This document shows, one piece after another, positions 4,949-7,388 of a stretch of DNA of 7,388 bases. The stretch lies in the NCBI RefSeq assembly GCF_043780375.1, contig NZ_JAYWCU010000204.1, positions 1 through 7,388 of the forward strand, read 5' to 3'. Position numbers and translations under genes: made by a program. How positions within the stretch are numbered: the stretch's first letter is position 1; the number at the start of each line of letters is the position of its first letter. The stretch is from Emticicia sp043780375. GTDB lineage: Bacteria > Bacteroidota > Bacteroidia > Cytophagales > Spirosomataceae. Below the pieces are notes generated by a model. That model searched no databases. It saw only the letters and a list, made by a program, of their open reading frames with translations, and was not told the origin of the DNA.

Positions 4949-6895
4949 ATGAAAACACTAAGCCTTACCCTCTTTTTGGTACTTATTTGTAGTTTTGGAT
5001 TTACTCAAACTGCCCAAAGCAGAAAAATACTTGATAGCTTAAAGCATCAATTATCTGTTGCCAAACGTGATACCAATCGAGTTTTAATAATGGTTTCACT
5101 GGCTGAGCGGTTTCGAGAACCAAAACCAGATTCCAGTGTGGTGTTTGGATATCAAGCAATTAAATTGGCTCGCCAAATCCATTTCCCCAAAGGAGAAATA
5201 CGTGCCTTGGCTTTCGTTGGTCGTACATTAATAGATTTAGGTAATTTACCAAAATCGTTACAAATGCAATTCGAGGCTTTACAAATTGCGGAGAATAATC
5301 ATTTACCAATAGAAGCAGCACTTCCATTAAGTCATATTGGCAGTGTTTATGCTACCTTGGGCAATCACCCGAAAGCACTGAACTATTACCAACAATCGAA
5401 GGCAATCAATGAACGAAATCATCAAAAAGCCACAGGTGTGAAAATGAATATTGGAAATATTCTCGAGAAAATGAATCAATTAGATTCGGCTTTGTATTAC
5501 ACAACTGAGGTTTATCAAGAACTTCTTCAATCAAAGGACAACATCAATCCCATAATTTTTAGAAATTTTGGTAACATTCATGCTAAATTAGGTAATAATC
5601 GCCTTGCCATGAATTATTACAAAAAAAGCCTTCAATTCTACCAAGATGGCAGTAGAGGGAGAACGAAAGCTATTGTGCTTAATCAGATTGCTAAATTATT
5701 CCAAAAAGAAAAGCAACTTGACTCAAGTATTCATTATGCTCAGAAAGCACTTACAGAATCGAATCTGACTTCTTATAAGCAAGGTGCTTTAGAAGCTGCA
5801 TCTTTATTGTCGGAATTATACGAGACAATAGACCCTAAAAAATCATTTCAATATTTCAAAATAGCTGCTGCTGCCAAAGATAGTTTATTTGGAGCAAGTC
5901 AAACACAAGCATTGCAAACTATCGTAGTTGATGAACAAGTACGTCAACGAGAAATAGAAAGTCAAAGATTGGCTTATCAAAATCGTTTAAAGCAATATTT
6001 ATTACTGGCTGGTTTAAGTGTTTTTTTTATTATTGCTTTTATTCTATATAGAAATAATCAGAAAGAGAAAAAAGCCAAAAACTTACTTCAAGAACAAAAA
6101 GATAAAGTTGAAAGCACTCTTTCTCAACTCAAATCCACCCAAGCCCAACTTATCCAATCCGAAAAATTAGCTTCTCTCGGCGAACTCACCGCAGGCATCG
6201 CCCATGAAATTCAAAACCCTTTGAATTTTGTCAATAATTTCTCTGAATTGAGTGTGGATTTAATAAAAGAGATTCAAGACGAGAGAAAAAAGACAATAGA
6301 AAAACGTGATGAATTATTGGTAAATGAGCTACTTGATGACCTTGCTCAAAACCAAGAAAAAATCAACCATCACGGCAAACGAGCAAGTAGCATTGTAAAA
6401 GGAATGCTCGAACATTCAAGAGCAAGCACAGGTGTAAAAGAATTGACTGATATTAATGCTTTGGCTGATGAATATTTAAGACTTGCTTATCATGGTTTAC
6501 GTGCAAAAGATAGTTCATTTAATAGCGATTTCAAGACAGATTTTGATGAAAACTTACCCAAAATCGAAGTCATTCCGCAGGATATTGGGCGGGTTTTATT
6601 GAATTTGATTAATAATGCTTTTTATGCTGTTCGAGAAGTAGAAAAGCCTTTGGTGGTGATAAAAACGGAGCAGACAAATAACCAAGTCATCATCAAAGTT
6701 ACCGACAACGGCACAGGCATGACCGACGAAGTCAAAGCCAAAATCTTCCAACCTTTCTTCACTACAAAACCTACTGGGCAAGGCACGGGTTTGGGGCTTT
6801 CACTCACTTATGATATTGTGACGAAAGGGCATGGCGGCACATTGGAAGTCGAATCTACTGAGGGGGTAGGAACAACATTTATAATAACATTTTAA
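4949..6895 (+). CDS. TPR-sensor membrane histidine kinase
   Basis: Two-component sensor kinase of 648 residues: it should autophosphorylate a His and pass the phosphate to a response regulator, which is not in this window. Residues 1-19 are a signal peptide (cleavage GFT|Q). Residues 40-312 hold six or seven TPR helix pairs (for example 120-156, 199-232, 238-272), predicted periplasmic. A single membrane segment spans about 350-367 (YLLLAGLSVFFIIAFILY), followed by a basic, coiled-coil linker to 403. The HisKA helix carries the phospho-acceptor H419 in GIAHEIQNPLNFVNN; the second dimerisation helix is 470-492. The ATPase domain has the N-box LNLINNAFYA (N552, N556), G1 DNGTGM (586-591), F-box FQPFFTT (600-606) and G2 GTGLGL (612-617). 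All catalytic boxes are intact. The family is common in Bacteroidota. The next gene starts ten bases after its stop, indicating an operon. What the TPR part senses is unknown. Confidence 0.96.
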   Translation: MKTLSLTLFLVLICSFGFTQTAQSRKILDSLKHQLSVAKRDTNRVLIMVSLAERFREPKPDSSVVFGYQAIKLARQIHFPKGEIRALAFVGRTLIDLGNLPKSLQMQFEALQIAENNHLPIEAALPLSHIGSVYATLGNHPKALNYYQQSKAINERNHQKATGVKMNIGNILEKMNQLDSALYYTTEVYQELLQSKDNINPIIFRNFGNIHAKLGNNRLAMNYYKKSLQFYQDGSRGRTKAIVLNQIAKLFQKEKQLDSSIHYAQKALTESNLTSYKQGALEAASLLSELYETIDPKKSFQYFKIAAAAKDSLFGASQTQALQTIVVDEQVRQREIESQRLAYQNRLKQYLLLAGLSVFFIIAFILYRNNQKEKKAKNLLQEQKDKVESTLSQLKSTQAQLIQSEKLASLGELTAGIAHEIQNPLNFVNNFSELSVDLIKEIQDERKKTIEKRDELLVNELLDDLAQNQEKINHHGKRASSIVKGMLEHSRASTGVKELTDINALADEYLRLAYHGLRAKDSSFNSDFKTDFDENLPKIEVIPQDIGRVLLNLINNAFYAVREVEKPLVVIKTEQTNNQVIIKVTDNGTGMTDEVKAKIFQPFFTTKPTGQGTGLGLSLTYDIVTKGHGGTLEVESTEGVGTTFIITF

Positions 6896-6905
6896 AGTCA
6901 TCACA

Positions 6906-7388
6906 ATGAAACGGATTAAAAGTTATTTATTCATCATATTTATCATATTTAATTATCCACTTGCGTCATTCGGAAAAAATGATACAATTCGTTTGAATAA
7001 TTTTTGTCAGTTGGCATTAAAATATTCAGAAGTTAACAGAGATAGTGCTATTTATTATGCTGATGTTGCTTTTTCAATTGCAGAAAAATTAAATCAAAAA
7101 TTTTACCAGGCAAGTATCCTGAGCGACCTCGGCTATACATTGTTGAGTAGCGGAGACTATGGAAATGCCCTTACTAAATTACTTTTAGCCCATAAATTAA
7201 TTGAAGATAAAAATATTGCAAAAGATGTTATTATCACGCCATTTTTTAAGCAATATTTTACCAGCAATGACCCTAAAATAAATAGAATAATATTATTAGG
7301 GTATATTAAAAATAGCCTGGCTATGTTGTATGGCCGCACGGAAAATTTTGATAAACAACTATCAGAATTAAAAGAAGCAAAAAACATA
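6906..7388 (+). CDS. Exported TPR protein, 3' end outside the window (possible second sensor kinase)
   Basis: An open frame of 161 codons runs from the ATG at 6906 to the last base without a stop. It begins with a signal peptide or signal anchor (MKRIKSYLFIIFIIFNYPLA, possible cleavage near SFG|K). Residues 45-101 contain TPR-like helix pairs, with RDSAIYYADVAFSIAEKL, then SDLGYTLLSSGDYGNALTKL, and a further pair starting near residue 130 (GYIKNSLAMLYG). The layout resembles the start of the upstream kinase, where DSSVVFGYQAIKLARQ aligns with DSAIYYADVAFSIAEK. With only ten bases between the genes, they are probably co-transcribed. It may be another TPR histidine kinase or a TPR protein with a LuxR-type output; the missing part decides. 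A reverse-strand frame at 7157-7387 is a shadow. Confidence 0.85.
   Translation, partial: MKRIKSYLFIIFIIFNYPLASFGKNDTIRLNNFCQLALKYSEVNRDSAIYYADVAFSIAEKLNQKFYQASILSDLGYTLLSSGDYGNALTKLLLAHKLIEDKNIAKDVIITPFFKQYFTSNDPKINRIILLGYIKNSLAMLYGRTENFDKQLSELKEAKNI

Noticed and set aside
6596..6807. Two reverse-strand frames of 61 codons opposite the kinase ATPase domain
   Set aside because: They lie antisense to the conserved N-box to G2 region, which fully explains the sequence constraint.
7157..7387. Reverse-strand frame of 76 codons at the right edge
   Set aside because: Antisense to the truncated TPR gene, whose signal peptide and TPR helices are much better supported.

Overview
The window looks like a chromosomal segment from a member of the Bacteroidota, most likely Cytophagales-like, although the genus cannot be read from the sequence. 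The reasons are: AT-rich DNA; no Shine-Dalgarno sequences before the starts; promoter elements of the Bacteroidota TAnnTTTG type; export signals that are mostly followed by Gln; and several protein architectures typical of the phylum. All genes are on the + strand. There are four complete genes and one cut by the right edge. No tRNA, rRNA, CRISPR array, insertion sequence or phage gene was seen.

Layout. At 1-67 there is a short leader with an exact TAnnTTTG promoter element. At 68-1489 is an exported protein with an N-terminal Bacteroidota surface module followed by a seven-bladed FG-GAP beta-propeller. At 1548-3359 is an exported fibre-like protein with the same type of N-terminal module, then YadA-head-like 14-residue repeats, then a C-terminal beta-sandwich. 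These two genes are 58 bases apart and probably co-transcribed. At 3466-4752, behind its own TAnnTTTG promoter, is a secreted protein with a probable sugar-mutarotase-like beta-sandwich and a C-terminal cysteine-bounded domain of the 3-coathanger-stack type. A 196-base regulatory gap follows. At 4949-6895 is a membrane histidine kinase with a periplasmic TPR sensor. Ten bases later, at 6906, a second exported TPR protein begins and runs off the window; it is probably a paralogue or partner of the kinase.

How they may work together: the first three genes encode secreted or cell-surface proteins (a binding propeller, a trimeric-fibre-like protein, and a carbohydrate-fold protein). The last two form a TPR-based sensing unit. 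A functional link between surface proteins and sensor is suggested only by adjacency. No response regulator lies in the window. Nothing here amounts to a clearly new system. The most interesting points are the N-terminal module shared by two unrelated architectures, the near-identical extended promoters at 42 and 3441, the velcro-closed seven-blade propeller, the three-repeat block duplication in the fibre protein, and the patchy codon usage over the kinase core.
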